A DNA stretch of 64,000 nt from Salana multivorans (GTDB lineage Bacteria > Actinomycetota > Actinomycetes > Actinomycetales > Beutenbergiaceae), in NCBI RefSeq assembly GCF_003751805.1, contig NZ_RKHQ01000001.1, positions 2,046,001-2,110,000 on the forward strand, read 5' to 3'. The position numbers were made by a program, and so were the translations under genes. The notes beneath the pieces are model-generated. The model was given only the letters and a program-made list of their open reading frames with translations. It had not been told where the DNA came from and ran no database searches. How positions within the stretch are numbered: the stretch's first letter is position 1; every line of letters starts with the position of its first letter. This document shows positions 16,528 through 25,178 of the stretch, piece by piece.

Positions 16528-18684
16528 CTAGCTCGCCTCGCCGGACACTCGCTCGGCGAGGACGAGCGCGATGTCGTCGGGCCACAGGACGGGGGCCTCG
16601 ACGCCGACCGTGGCCAGGGTGGAGCCGGGCAGCACCAGCCCGCCGTGCTCGATCCACGCAGGGCGCTGGAGATAGCCGTTGTGCGCCACGGCGGGCTCGA
16701 CGGCGCTCAGGCGGTATCGAGCCCGCCGGTCCAGGCCGGGCAGACGGATGCGTCCGGGGGTGTAGCCCGTGGTGGTCTCCATGGACACCACGGCGTACAG
16801 CGCCTGGTCGCCGTCCGGGGCGACGACCCCGTTGACCCAGGTCGCGGCGTCCGGGTGGTCGGAGCGGACGACCCGGCCCGATCGGAGCAGGGGCCGGAAG
16901 CGCTTCGCCAGGGCGATCCACTCGGCGAGCTCCGTGCGCTCGGCCGGCGTCGCCTGCGCGATGTCCCACTCGACGCCGAAGTCGCCGAAGAGGGCGGTCC
17001 CCGCCCTGAACCGCAGTCGGTGCGTGCGCTGCGAGGCTCCGGCGACCGGAGCGCCGACGTGGGCCCCGAGGACCTCCGGAGGCATGAGCAGCTGCGTCCA
17101 GCGCTGGATCGTCTGACGGTCGCGAGGGTCGACGTTGTCCGAGGTCCAGAAGCGGTCGACGTGCTCGACGATCCCGAGGTCGATGCGCGCTCCGCCGGAG
17201 GCGCACGACTCGAGGGCCAGGTGGGGGAAACGGCGACGCAGCTCCGCCATGAGCTCGTAGCACGCCTTGGTCTGGAGGTGCGTGGCGGCCTCCCGGCCCG
17301 GCCACCGCCCGGCGTCGACCAGGTCCCGGTTGTGGTCCCACTTCACGTAGCCGATCCCGTAGGTGGCGATGATGGCCGACATCGTCTCGAGGACGTGGTC
17401 CCATGCGGCCGGAACCGTCAGATCGAGCACCTGCTGGTGCCGGATGCGCTCGGGAAGCCGCCCCGGCACCTGGAGGATCCACTCCGGATGGTGCCGCGCT
17501 AGTGCGGAGTCCTCGTTGATCATCTCGGGCTCGAACCAGATGCCGAGCTGCATCCCGAGCTCCCGCACCCGAGTGGCCAGCTCCCCGAGCCCCTCGGGGA
17601 AGACCTCCGCGGCGACCGACCAGTCCCCGAGCGATCTGGTGTCGTCGCGCCGGTCGGAGAACCAGCCGTCGTCCACCACGAACCGCTCGACGCCGACCTC
17701 GGCACCAGCCTCGGCGAGGGCAACGAGGGATGCCGTGTTGAGACCGAACCCGAGCGCTTCCCAGCTGTTGAGCGTGATCAGCCGGTCGCGGTCGGCGATG
17801 TGGGGAAGGCCACGGACGAAGGCGTGGAACCGTGACGACATCGAGTCGAGGCCCGCGTCGCCGTACGAGCCGTAGAGCCACGGGGACCGGTAGCGCGCAC
17901 CCGGAGCGAGCGCGATCTCACCGGGCCACAGCAGCTCTCCCGCCGCGAGGATCCGCTCTCCCGTCGAGGTGTGCTCCGCGTAGCCGCGGTGGTTGCCGGA
18001 CCATCCGAGATGGACTCCCCACACCTCGCCGCGTCCAAACCCGAACCCCGTCTCCCCGGCCACCATGACCGAGGCGCCGTCGGCGCCCGTGCGACCGCGG
18101 CGCGTGTCGTGCAGATGGGTTCCGACCGTGAACGGCGTTCGCACCGGCACCCGGTCCAGACAGTGGCGCCCGGTCAGGTCCAGCAGGTCCGTCGCCTCCG
18201 CTCCCACCGGCAGGTGTGCCACCAGCGCATCGAGCTGGTAGTCCTCCTCCCCGTCGTTGCTCAGGTCGTGACGGACCCGCAGGAGCCCGCTCCCGAGCAT
18301 CTCGAGCTCGGTCCGGAGACCGAGCCCAGCATGGTCGTCAACGGCGTCGACGACGAGACGCTGCGTTCCCTCGACCTCCTCCCGGAGGATGCCGACCGTC
18401 CGGAACCGGGGCGACCAAGCCCGCCCCGACCGGTGGCCGAGGAGGCTCGGCTGCCCCAGCCAGCCGGTGCTGGGCTCTGCGAGCAACCCGGGGTCGTGCG
18501 TCTCGGCGAGCGAGCTCCCGGTCACGCGAGCGGTCGCCAGGGCGAGCTCGGTGAGGTCGACGTCGGTCCCGAGGTCACCACCCCAGTGCAGCAGCGCCGG
18601 CAGTCTCGATGGGTCGCGGGCGTCCACGACGACGGACACCCCCGCCTGGCGCAGGTGGTGGAGGTCGGGATGGCAGGAGGGCAT
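16528..18684 (-). CDS. GH36 alpha-galactosidase
   Basis: This is a cytoplasmic enzyme of 718 residues, the normal length for the retaining GH36 family, with no signal peptide. It removes terminal alpha-1,6-galactose from oligosaccharides. An N-terminal beta-supersandwich precedes the (beta/alpha)8 barrel. The barrel shows FVVDDGWF, GIWFEPEMIN, the nucleophile in KWDHNRD (Asp450), the SCASGG loop and the acid/base in TSDNVDPRDR (Asp516). A C-terminal beta domain follows. It lies 87 bp downstream of the GH43-type gene on the same strand and is probably co-transcribed from the operator-controlled promoter at 19695-19723. No Shine-Dalgarno site is evident at ATG 18684. Confidence 0.92.
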   Translation of the reverse strand: MPSCHPDLHHLRQAGVSVVVDARDPSRLPALLHWGGDLGTDVDLTELALATARVTGSSLAETHDPGLLAEPSTGWLGQPSLLGHRSGRAWSPRFRTVGILREEVEGTQRLVVDAVDDHAGLGLRTELEMLGSGLLRVRHDLSNDGEEDYQLDALVAHLPVGAEATDLLDLTGRHCLDRVPVRTPFTVGTHLHDTRRGRTGADGASVMVAGETGFGFGRGEVWGVHLGWSGNHRGYAEHTSTGERILAAGELLWPGEIALAPGARYRSPWLYGSYGDAGLDSMSSRFHAFVRGLPHIADRDRLITLNSWEALGFGLNTASLVALAEAGAEVGVERFVVDDGWFSDRRDDTRSLGDWSVAAEVFPEGLGELATRVRELGMQLGIWFEPEMINEDSALARHHPEWILQVPGRLPERIRHQQVLDLTVPAAWDHVLETMSAIIATYGIGYVKWDHNRDLVDAGRWPGREAATHLQTKACYELMAELRRRFPHLALESCASGGARIDLGIVEHVDRFWTSDNVDPRDRQTIQRWTQLLMPPEVLGAHVGAPVAGASQRTHRLRFRAGTALFGDFGVEWDIAQATPAERTELAEWIALAKRFRPLLRSGRVVRSDHPDAATWVNGVVAPDGDQALYAVVSMETTTGYTPGRIRLPGLDRRARYRLSAVEPAVAHNGYLQRPAWIEHGGLVLPGSTLATVGVEAPVLWPDDIALVLAERVSGEAS

Positions 18685-18771
18685 GGCGGGCGCTTTCGGT
18701 CGAGGGCTCGGGGCCTTGGCCGCGCGACGTGGCGCGGCGGGCCGAGGGATCGGGAGTGTCCGGTGCCGGTC

Positions 18772-19659
18772 TCAGTCGGTACCGACGAGCGTGGTGCGCT
18801 CACGCAGCCCCGAGAGGATCGCCGCGTCTGGGACGGACAGCACGCTCGCGTGACGAGCGCCCCGTGGGATGTCGACGCTGGTCGGCTGCCAGGTGAGTCC
18901 CTCGTCGTGGCTGGACACCGCGGAGTAGCGCCCCTCGAGGAAGTGATCGACGATCATGACGAGCTCGTCTGGCCGACGTCGGAAGATGCTGGGACCCTCG
19001 ACCGGGGAGGGGCTCACCGGTGCCGACGGGGCGGAGAGCTCTCCGGTGGCGGAGGTGAACGTCGTCATGCGGATGTTCTTGTGGGTGCCGCCGAGGTCGT
19101 TGGGTCCGCGCTCGTCCTTGAATGCCATGAGGAACCGGTCGGTGAGTCGGAAGACCGTGGCGTCGATGACGGAGTAACCCGGGTCGAAGAACGGGTGTGA
19201 CGCGGTCGTCGTGCGGAAGTCCCGCGTCGTACAGGTCCAGATCCGGTGCTCCTGGGGCACCTGCTCCCACGTCTCCGGGTCGTCGGCCCCCTCCGGGGCG
19301 AGAACCGATGACCACAGCAGCCGGATCTCTCCGGCGTCGTCGACGAAGCACTCCGGCGCCCAGGTGTTGATCGTGCCGTGGGAGCCGTCCATCAAGCGAA
19401 GCGTGTGCTGGTCGGACCACTCGACCAGGTCGGTGGAGCTGGCGTGAATGATGTCCGGCGAGTGCCAGCCGTCGGTCGCCAGCAGGTGGAAGACGCCGTC
19501 CGGCGTCCGGTGGAGGAACGGGTCGCGCAACGCCCTCGTGCTCACGGTGCCGCGCAGCAGCTCGCGCCCGTCGTCGACAGGGTGGAAGACGACGCCGTCC
19601 TCGCTCAGCGCAAGGTGGAGCGACTCCTCCTCGGTCGTGAAGTAGGAGAGTACGAACAT
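18772..19659 (-). CDS. GH43-type five-bladed propeller glycoside hydrolase
   Basis: This cytoplasmic protein has 295 residues; GGAGG lies seven bases before ATG 19659 and there is no signal peptide. The sequence has the GH43/GH32/GH117-like five-bladed propeller pattern: LRDPFLHRTPDGVFHLLAT at the start of blade 1 (Asp as candidate base), TNTWAPE-like INTWAPECF, SVIDATVF (candidate pKa-modulating Asp) and a later VEGPSIFRR (candidate Glu acid). It probably releases arabinose, xylose or galactose residues. It is the first gene of the GH43-GH36 unit, divergent from the esterase. An operator-like site lies in its promoter spacer. The subfamily and substrate are uncertain. Confidence 0.75.
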   Translation of the reverse strand: MFVLSYFTTEEESLHLALSEDGVVFHPVDDGRELLRGTVSTRALRDPFLHRTPDGVFHLLATDGWHSPDIIHASSTDLVEWSDQHTLRLMDGSHGTINTWAPECFVDDAGEIRLLWSSVLAPEGADDPETWEQVPQEHRIWTCTTRDFRTTTASHPFFDPGYSVIDATVFRLTDRFLMAFKDERGPNDLGGTHKNIRMTTFTSATGELSAPSAPVSPSPVEGPSIFRRRPDELVMIVDHFLEGRYSAVSSHDEGLTWQPTSVDIPRGARHASVLSVPDAAILSGLRERTTLVGTD

Positions 19660-19694
19660 CGGTGTCCTCCAGGTCTGCCGGTGGGTGCAGCCCG

Positions 19695-19723
19695 ACCATA
19701 GCCAACCGGTTGCGCATCCTCAA
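19695..19723 (-). promoter_or_regulatory. Promoter of the GH43-GH36 operon with operator in the spacer
   Basis: On the minus strand a -35 box TTGAGG (19723-19718) and a -10 box TATGGT (19700-19695) are separated by exactly 17 bases. The operator-like site TGCGCAACCGGTTGGCTA occupies 19716-19699, covering the whole spacer. This is the classic arrangement for LacI-type repression. Confidence 0.8.
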
Positions 19724-19788
19724 CTTCGACATCGTGCTTCAAGGTAACAATGTGGGGGAGCGCCGAGCACGCGAAGGGCGTCACCTAC

Positions 19789-19819
19789 TTGCGCAACCGG
19801 GTGAGCAAGCGAGTAGTGT
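19789..19819 (+). promoter_or_regulatory. Promoter and operator of the esterase gene; leaderless start likely
   Basis: A -10 box TAGTGT (19814-19819) ends six bases before the ATG at 19826, so the transcript would begin at or next to the start codon. TTGCGC (19789-19794) could be the -35 box with a long 19-base spacer. An operator-like site TGCGCAACCGGGTGAGCA covers 19790-19807. Confidence 0.6.
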
Positions 19820-19825
19820 CCGGGC

Positions 19826-20809
19826 ATGCCCCTGTACGACATGCCTCTCCCTGAGCTCCTGACCTATCGGCCGCAGGTCGAGGAGCCGCCGGACTTCGAC
19901 GACTTCTGGTCCGAGACGCTCGCCGAGTCCCGCGCAGTCGGTGGCGAGGTCGAGCGCGTGAGGCACGACGGGGTGCTGCGCACCGTCGATGTCGAGGACG
20001 TCGTCTTCCCCGGGTTCGGGGGAGACCCCGTGCACGCGTGGTTGCTCACGCCGACCCATGCGTCAGGTCCCCTTCCGGCCGTCGTCGGCTACCTGGGGTA
20101 CGGCGCCGGCCGCGGGCGGCCGCACGAGCACCTGCGCTGGCCCAGCGCTGGCTACGTGACGCTCGTGATGGACACCCGCGGGCAGGGTGCAGCGTGGGGA
20201 ACCGGCGGCGACACCGCCGACCCGGTCGGCTCCGGTCCCGCGGTGCCCGGAAGCATGACCCGTGGGATCGGGGATCCGCGCGACTACTACTACCGACGGG
20301 TCCTGACCGACGCCGTCCGCGCGGTCGACGTCGTCCGTGACCTGCCCCAGGTCGATCGCAGCCGGGTCGCGGTCGCCGGCGGCAGTCAGGGCGGGGGGAT
20401 CGCGCTCGCTGCCGCCGGCCTGGTGGACGGCCTCGTCGGCGCCGTGATCGACGTTCCCTTCCTGTGCCACCTTCGCCGCGCGGTCTCGATCACGTCGACC
20501 GATCCTTACGGAGAGGTCAGGCGCTACCTTGCGGTCCACCGCGACAGCGCAGACCGGGTCTTCCGGACTCTCTCCTACATCGACGGCGTGAGCTTCGCCG
20601 CCAGAGCGTCCGCACCCGCGCTGTTCTCGGTCGCCATGATGGACCCCGTCTGCCCCCCGTCGACCGTCTACGCCGCGTTCAACGCCTACGCGGGGACGGA
20701 CAAGGAGATCGCCCGGTTCGACTTCAACGAGCACGAGGGTGGCGGAGCGGCGCACGACGAGGCCCAGGTCCGCTGGCTCAACGCCCGGGCCGACTCGCTT
20801 CGCGGCTGA
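19826..20809 (+). CDS. AXE1-type acetyl esterase (acetylxylan esterase/cephalosporin C deacetylase family)
   Basis: This cytoplasmic esterase has 327 residues, the usual AXE1 length, and no signal peptide. It removes O-acetyl groups from acetylated sugars or oligosaccharides. Family marks are the start MPLYDMPLPELLTYRP, the RGQG motif, the nucleophile elbow GGSQGGG (Ser187), MMDPVCPPST (Asp273) and NEHEGG (His303). The wider motif RGIGDPRDYYYRRVLTDA is typical of the family. It is divergent from the GH43-GH36 operon and shares the operator type, so it is probably induced with it. That implies the imported glycan is acetylated, as in xylan or galactoglucomannan side chains. Confidence 0.9.
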   Translation: MPLYDMPLPELLTYRPQVEEPPDFDDFWSETLAESRAVGGEVERVRHDGVLRTVDVEDVVFPGFGGDPVHAWLLTPTHASGPLPAVVGYLGYGAGRGRPHEHLRWPSAGYVTLVMDTRGQGAAWGTGGDTADPVGSGPAVPGSMTRGIGDPRDYYYRRVLTDAVRAVDVVRDLPQVDRSRVAVAGGSQGGGIALAAAGLVDGLVGAVIDVPFLCHLRRAVSITSTDPYGEVRRYLAVHRDSADRVFRTLSYIDGVSFAARASAPALFSVAMMDPVCPPSTVYAAFNAYAGTDKEIARFDFNEHEGGGAAHDEAQVRWLNARADSLRG

Positions 20810-20832
20810 CGGGCCGGTGGCGGTGCGGTGCC

Positions 20833-20875
20833 CCTGTCGCCGCCCCCGGGCCGCCGCGAGCCCAGGGGCGACAGG
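20833..20875. terminator. Weak inverted repeat between convergent genes
   Basis: CCTGTCGCC and GGCGACAGG form a 9-bp stem with a 25-base GC-rich loop between the convergent esterase and lipoprotein genes. No U tract is present. It may act as a bidirectional terminator. Confidence 0.3.
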
Positions 20876-21070
20876 CGTCGATCCCATGGCCTCACGACTC
20901 CCAGCTCCGCCTCCTGATCCGGGCGTCCGGAGACCGACCGGGGGCCGACGGCGGAGTCGAGGGGACGTCGGCCCCGCGTCGGGGGCGTCGGTCGTCCGCC
21001 TGTCGTCGACCTGGCCGCCGAGGGCGGGCGCCGAGGTGGGCGCGGTGGTGGGCGACCCCCTGGGGAGGCG

Positions 21071-22657
21071 TCAGGGGCCCTGGACGTCGGGGCCCTCGCC
21101 GCCCAGGTGCCAGGCCTCGTCAAGGTATTCACGGCCGATGTACTCCGCGTTGTCGCCCTCGACGAGCATCTCGACCGTGCCGTCGGAGATGCACATGAGC
21201 ACCGAGGGAGCGGGGCCGCCCGTGACCACCACGAAGGCGCAGGTCGGGTAGGGAGCGAAGACGGCGCCCTCGAAGGGGTTGCCGTCGAGGGTCCCGACGA
21301 TCGAGGCCGGGGCGTCCCCGTCCGGCTCCTGGCACACCGTCGCGGTGACGCGCTCGGTCCGCACGCCTCGGATGGCCATCCCGCTGCCACACTCGGCATC
21401 GGCCGGCGCGGCGGACAGCACGGCGGGGACCACGACCCGCGGGTCGGTTCCTGGGGCCGGTGCGTCCGTCAGGACGATGCGTCCCACGTGACCGGTGACA
21501 GCATCCCCGAGGTCGACCACGGCACGCTGGAGAGCTTCGTCCGCCACCTCGTCCTGAGTGAGAAGGTTGGCCTCGGCCTCCGGGTCCCGGAGCTCCGTCT
21601 GGACCAGCCAGCGGCCCGTGACCGTCGCGTACAGGACCCAGCCCGGCTGGCAGGTGACGAGGATGCCGTCGCTCGCGACGCAGCCGTCGTGACTCTGGCC
21701 GCCGGCCAGGGAGGCGTCCGAGGGGGAGGGGGCCAACGACAGGTCCACCTCGAGGCTCGCCCCCTCGCTCGACGAGACTCCCTCGCTGGCGTAGCCGCAG
21801 GAGACCCGGGGGGTGCTGACACCGTCGTACCGGCTCTCCTCGCCCGTTGCGGACAGGATCGGCTGACCGTCGATGGGCAGGACCGCGTCGGGACGCTCCT
21901 GCCCGAGCGCGGCCTGGCATATCCCGACGACGTCGGCGGCGTCGGTGGGTTCGGCTGGGAACGTCGGGACGCGGCCCGCGTCCCAAGCATCGGCCATGGT
22001 GCCGGCAAGCTCACCGAGGGTGCGGACGTTGCTGTCGTTGTGACGACCGTCCAGCAGGAGGGTCAGGACGAGGTAGACGTCGTCCGCCAGCTCGATCGTG
22101 AAGGTGCCGTTCTCGACCGAGGTCGCGGTGGCATGGGTCCCGAACGCGAGCGCCTCGGATCCGAACGGTCGGGGTGGATCGACGTCGGCGGCGAACGCGA
22201 AGTCCGGGTCGGCCACGAGCGTCACCGTCGCCGCGGTGGTGGCCTGATGGCCGACATACTCGCCGACGCCGTCGACGGGAAGCGTGCAGGACAGCCGGGT
22301 CGTGTCGGTGCTGACGTGGCCCTCGACGTAGCCGTCCGAGGCGGCCACGGGCAGGGCAGCGGAGTTGTCGGGTGGGCCCTGCAGGAAGGACAGCCGCAGC
22401 TCGTTGGCCTCCCAGTCCATCCACCGACACAGGTCGATCCTGCTCGGTGCAGCGAGTCCGTCCGAGGTCGCCGCGTCGGTGCCCGACGTGATGGTCGGGG
22501 TTCCCGCGGTGGTGGTGGAGCCTTGCTCCGTGTCGACCGAGACGTCAGCGCCGGCTTCCGGCGTGGGTCCCCCGGTGCCTGCTGCGCAGGCGACCAGCCC
22601 GGTCGCCGCGAGACCGGCCCCGACCATGGCGGCCAGCCTGAATCGATCCGCCTTCAC
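21071..22657 (-). CDS. Large lipoprotein of unknown function
   Basis: This is a surface lipoprotein of 528 residues. The start is GTG 22657, with GGAGG seven bases upstream. The signal peptide ends in a lipobox (GLVACAAG), followed by a Thr/Ser/Asp-rich linker to about residue 65. The mature part seems to hold two related halves. Each has a Cys-containing opening (IDLCRWMDWE; VVGICQAALG), an 'LPV/LSC' strand and a weak hydrophobic core, reminiscent of DUF3558-like actinobacterial lipoproteins. A third Cys-bearing segment near the C-terminus may repeat the pattern. I do not recognise a catalytic motif. It lies just outside the tRNA-Phe-derived repeat and is convergent to the esterase. Confidence 0.75.
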   Translation of the reverse strand: MKADRFRLAAMVGAGLAATGLVACAAGTGGPTPEAGADVSVDTEQGSTTTAGTPTITSGTDAATSDGLAAPSRIDLCRWMDWEANELRLSFLQGPPDNSAALPVAASDGYVEGHVSTDTTRLSCTLPVDGVGEYVGHQATTAATVTLVADPDFAFAADVDPPRPFGSEALAFGTHATATSVENGTFTIELADDVYLVLTLLLDGRHNDSNVRTLGELAGTMADAWDAGRVPTFPAEPTDAADVVGICQAALGQERPDAVLPIDGQPILSATGEESRYDGVSTPRVSCGYASEGVSSSEGASLEVDLSLAPSPSDASLAGGQSHDGCVASDGILVTCQPGWVLYATVTGRWLVQTELRDPEAEANLLTQDEVADEALQRAVVDLGDAVTGHVGRIVLTDAPAPGTDPRVVVPAVLSAAPADAECGSGMAIRGVRTERVTATVCQEPDGDAPASIVGTLDGNPFEGAVFAPYPTCAFVVVTGGPAPSVLMCISDGTVEMLVEGDNAEYIGREYLDEAWHLGGEGPDVQGP

Positions 22658-22788
22658 GTCCTGTACCTCCGTGCCGCTCGCCGCGGGGTGTGGGCTGCTG
22701 GCCTCGCACCAGCCGCCGTCGCGTCCATGCTAGGGGCGGGGCGCGGGCGCGTCGTCGCGCTCCTACCGGCCGGCCGTTCCCGGTCCGT

Positions 22789-22905
22789 GGAACGACGAAG
22801 CCCCGCTCCGGGGGCACCGGGCGGCCATCGGGCGGGGCTGCGTTCTGCGTCGATCGACGTGGTGGCTCCGACGGGCGTCGATCCCGTGACCCCACGGTTT
22901 TCAGT
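22789..22905 (-). repeat. Partial tRNA-Phe copy with terminator; att-like left boundary
   Basis: About 117 bases repeat the sequence at 33694-33808 with a few mismatches. On the minus strand the copy runs from the anticodon loop (ACTGAAAA) through the T arm and acceptor 3' strand of tRNA-Phe into the downstream terminator stem. The 5' half of the tRNA is absent, so it is not functional. This is the pattern left by integration into the 3' half of a tRNA gene. Confidence 0.85.
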
Positions 22906-23147
22906 TCTTCGTTTCGGTCCTGTGGTGTCGGCGTCGATCGGCGCGCGTCGCGGGCGCGGTCGGGACCTTGGTCCCACGCCAGGAGTCTCAGTCTGCGCAA
23001 CCGTGGTCGACCTCGACGCGGCGCGCCGGCAGCGCGCCGCGTCCTGCCTCGGAGCTACCGCGAAGGAAACGTGGCGTTTGCGCAGATGTCTTTGAGTGCA
23101 CTGGGGCGAGAGACTCCCGCCATCGATCCGCTCACAGATGAACTGCT

Positions 23148-23236
23148 CATAACGGACCAGCGGGCGCTCCCGCATGCCGCCGGCCACCAGCCGCGCGCGA
23201 CGAGGCTACGCGGCCGCTTCGTCGGTGCCGCGATCC
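23148..23236. repeat. 89-bp dispersed repeat, copy 2
   Basis: This copy matches 5194-5282 at 88 of 89 positions in the same orientation and lies about 240 bases inside the att-like boundary. It does not overlap a supported gene. Confidence 0.9.
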
Positions 23237-23301
23237 ACGCCGAGCCCATCCTCCAGGGGTCTGTGCGGTGCCGGGGAGACCCCGACTCCTCGCGTCGGCG
23301 A

Positions 23302-23955
23302 TCACGGGGGATCCCGCCAGTCCGATCTGCCTGCGCCGGTAGCGCCGGGTTCCACGTCCTCGGGCGTGGACGCAGTGCCTGGCGGCGGTGTCGTGCGACG
23401 GGGGTTCGTCCGGGTGGGGAGGAGCGCGAGGGTGACGAGCGCGATGGACCCGACGACGATGATGGGGGATCTCGCTGCGGTGAGGATTCTGCCGCCGGCC
23501 GGGACGCTCGCGATGACGATGCGAGCCTGGGTGGTGACGTCGTAGACGTCGGCGTCGGGTGAGGGGTTGGCGTCTCCCTTGAGGGTTGCATACCACCGGT
23601 CTCCGCGGTGTTCCAGTGAGGTGATGCGGTGGGTGACGAGCGTGGCGGAACCGGGGATGGGGACGGTGACGACGTCGCCGGTGCGCAGATCTTCTCCGTC
23701 GCGGGGGGCCGTGATGACGACGGCGCCGACGGGCATGGCAGGCGACATGGAGTCGGAGACCAGCACTACGGGACGCACCCCGAGGACTAGGGCCGTGATC
23801 ACGCCGATCACGCACAGACTTCCGAGGATCGCGGCCGCGTTGAGCAGCCATCCGGCCACTCGGTGTAGTCGCTCGGCCCTGCTGCCGTTCGCCGCTGACT
23901 CGTCCGGGCGCGGTCTGCCCCGGTCAGCGCCGGTGCGGCGCGCCACGATCACCAT
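23302..23955 (-). CDS. sipW: ER-type signal peptidase I, SipW-like
   Basis: This membrane serine protease of 217 residues removes signal peptides. ATG 23955 overlaps the end of the upstream RCC1 gene. A basic N-terminus precedes a membrane segment (residues 35-60). The catalytic Ser is in SDSMSPAMPVGAV (Ser69), and VTHRI (His109) takes the place of the Lys of ordinary bacterial enzymes. That Ser-His dyad defines the archaeal/ER/SipW group. A box with GDRWYATLKGDANPSPD follows, then a C-terminal membrane segment and a Thr/Pro tail. In Bacilli SipW processes TasA-like fibre proteins. Here the same operon encodes a TasA-like protein and another protein with a similar unusual cleavage site, so a dedicated processing role is likely. 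Confidence 0.88.
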   Translation of the reverse strand: MVIVARRTGADRGRPRPDESAANGSRAERLHRVAGWLLNAAAILGSLCVIGVITALVLGVRPVVLVSDSMSPAMPVGAVVITAPRDGEDLRTGDVVTVPIPGSATLVTHRITSLEHRGDRWYATLKGDANPSPDADVYDVTTQARIVIASVPAGGRILTAARSPIIVVGSIALVTLALLPTRTNPRRTTPPPGTASTPEDVEPGATGAGRSDWRDPP

Positions 23956-25178
23956 TCCATGACTGGTGTGGGTGTTCCGAACGAGCTCCGGTAGGTGAAC
24001 TCCCCGGTGCCGAGCTGTCCCTGACTGTTGGCGCCAGCACCCGTGTAGCTTCTTGACTGGTCGAGGTAGAGGGTGTGCTGAATGCCGGGGGCTACCTTCG
24101 CCGGTGATGAATCCGGGGGAAGCGCGACGAGCGTCGGTTCTGCGACCGATGGGCCGACGTCGCCTAGTCCGAGCTGGCCAGCGCTGTTGTTGCCCCAGGC
24201 GTACAGCTGCCCTGCTTCGTTCCAGGCGAAGAAGGACAGAGCGCCCGGCGCGGCTGACAGGGGATCGCTCACGGCAGCGCCGGTGATCCCGTTCAGTCCC
24301 GGGACGTAGCCGGAGTCGGAGTCGGAACCGGGAGCTGTGTAGAGCTGCCCGGAGCTCGACCAGAACAGGATGCGGTTGGTGCCGATGCTCGCGCCGGTGA
24401 CGGTGTCGCCGGAGAGCCCGGTGATCGTGACCCCGTCGATGCCGCCGAAGATGTCGACCTCGCCGCCCCAGACGACGACCTCGCCTTCGACCACGGCGAG
24501 ACCCTGGAGAAAGCCGGCATCGGCGCTGCTCACGAACCGAGTGTCGATGCCCTGGGCCGTGACGAGTGCAGGCGGGCTGTTCGTGTCGCCTGGTCGGCCC
24601 AGGCGTCCGCCGCTGGCATCGCCCCAGGAGTACAGGTCTCCGCCCAGGGTCCAGGCGAGGTAGAAGAAGGTACCGGTCGACACCCCGACGACGTCGTCGT
24701 CGATCGTGTCGAAGAACTCCACGCGTTGCGGTGTGGGACCTCCACCGACGATGTCGGGACGGCCCCAGGTGTAGACCCCACCATCCCGGGTCAGCGCGAT
24801 TCCCGTGTCGAGTCCGGCGGAGGCCGAGACCACGGTCTGATCGTCCGGGAACTCCACCAGGCCGGGAGTGGGGTCGATCCCGCTGACTGACACATTCGTG
24901 CGACCGAGTCGCCCCAGGACGTTGCTCCCCCAGGTGAACAACTTGCCGTCGTCGGAGACCCCCAGGGACCAGTCCCGGCCCGCCGCCACGTCGACAAGGC
25001 CGACCTGGCGGGCCGGGATCGATCCCACCACGGACCGCACCTGCCCGGCGTCGGTGAACCTGGCGGAGGCCTCGTCGATCGGCAAGAGCACGAGGCACAG
25101 GAGCAGCGCCGTCAGCGCCCCGCACGCACTCACGACCCTGCGACGCAGGCCCGTCTCGGAAGCCGCCGGCCCCTTCAC
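23949..25178 (-). CDS. Secreted RCC1-type propeller protein with SipW-type signal
   Basis: This protein has about 409 residues and starts at GTG 25178, which overlaps the upstream stop as GTGA. The signal region (VVSACGALTALLLCLVLLPI, then ASARFTD) ends in A-R-F-T-D, like the A-x-F-[ST]-D sites cleaved by SipW enzymes. Seven divergent RCC1-like repeats follow (KLFTWGSNVLGRLG, GVYTWGRPD, DLYSWGDASGGRLG, QLYAWGNNSAGQLG), ending YTGAGANSQGQLG; several blades have lost the His-Ser-Leu motif. There is no C-terminal anchor. The stop overlaps the signal peptidase start, so the two are made together. The role is unknown; a secreted component or modifier of the TasA-like assembly is an inference. Confidence 0.8.
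   Translation of the reverse strand: MKGPAASETGLRRRVVSACGALTALLLCLVLLPIDEASARFTDAGQVRSVVGSIPARQVGLVDVAAGRDWSLGVSDDGKLFTWGSNVLGRLGRTNVSVSGIDPTPGLVEFPDDQTVVSASAGLDTGIALTRDGGVYTWGRPDIVGGGPTPQRVEFFDTIDDDVVGVSTGTFFYLAWTLGGDLYSWGDASGGRLGRPGDTNSPPALVTAQGIDTRFVSSADAGFLQGLAVVEGEVVVWGGEVDIFGGIDGVTITGLSGDTVTGASIGTNRILFWSSSGQLYTAPGSDSDSGYVPGLNGITGAAVSDPLSAAPGALSFFAWNEAGQLYAWGNNSAGQLGLGDVGPSVAEPTLVALPPDSSPAKVAPGIQHTLYLDQSRSYTGAGANSQGQLGTGEFTYRSSFGTPTPVMEW

Noticed and set aside
22789-22905. A second functional tRNA-Phe
   Set aside because: The 5' half, D arm and acceptor 5' strand are missing, so it cannot fold as a tRNA.
22994-23012. TGCGCAACCGTGGTCGAC, an operator-like half-site
   Set aside because: Only the left half matches and no gene start follows within a reasonable distance.
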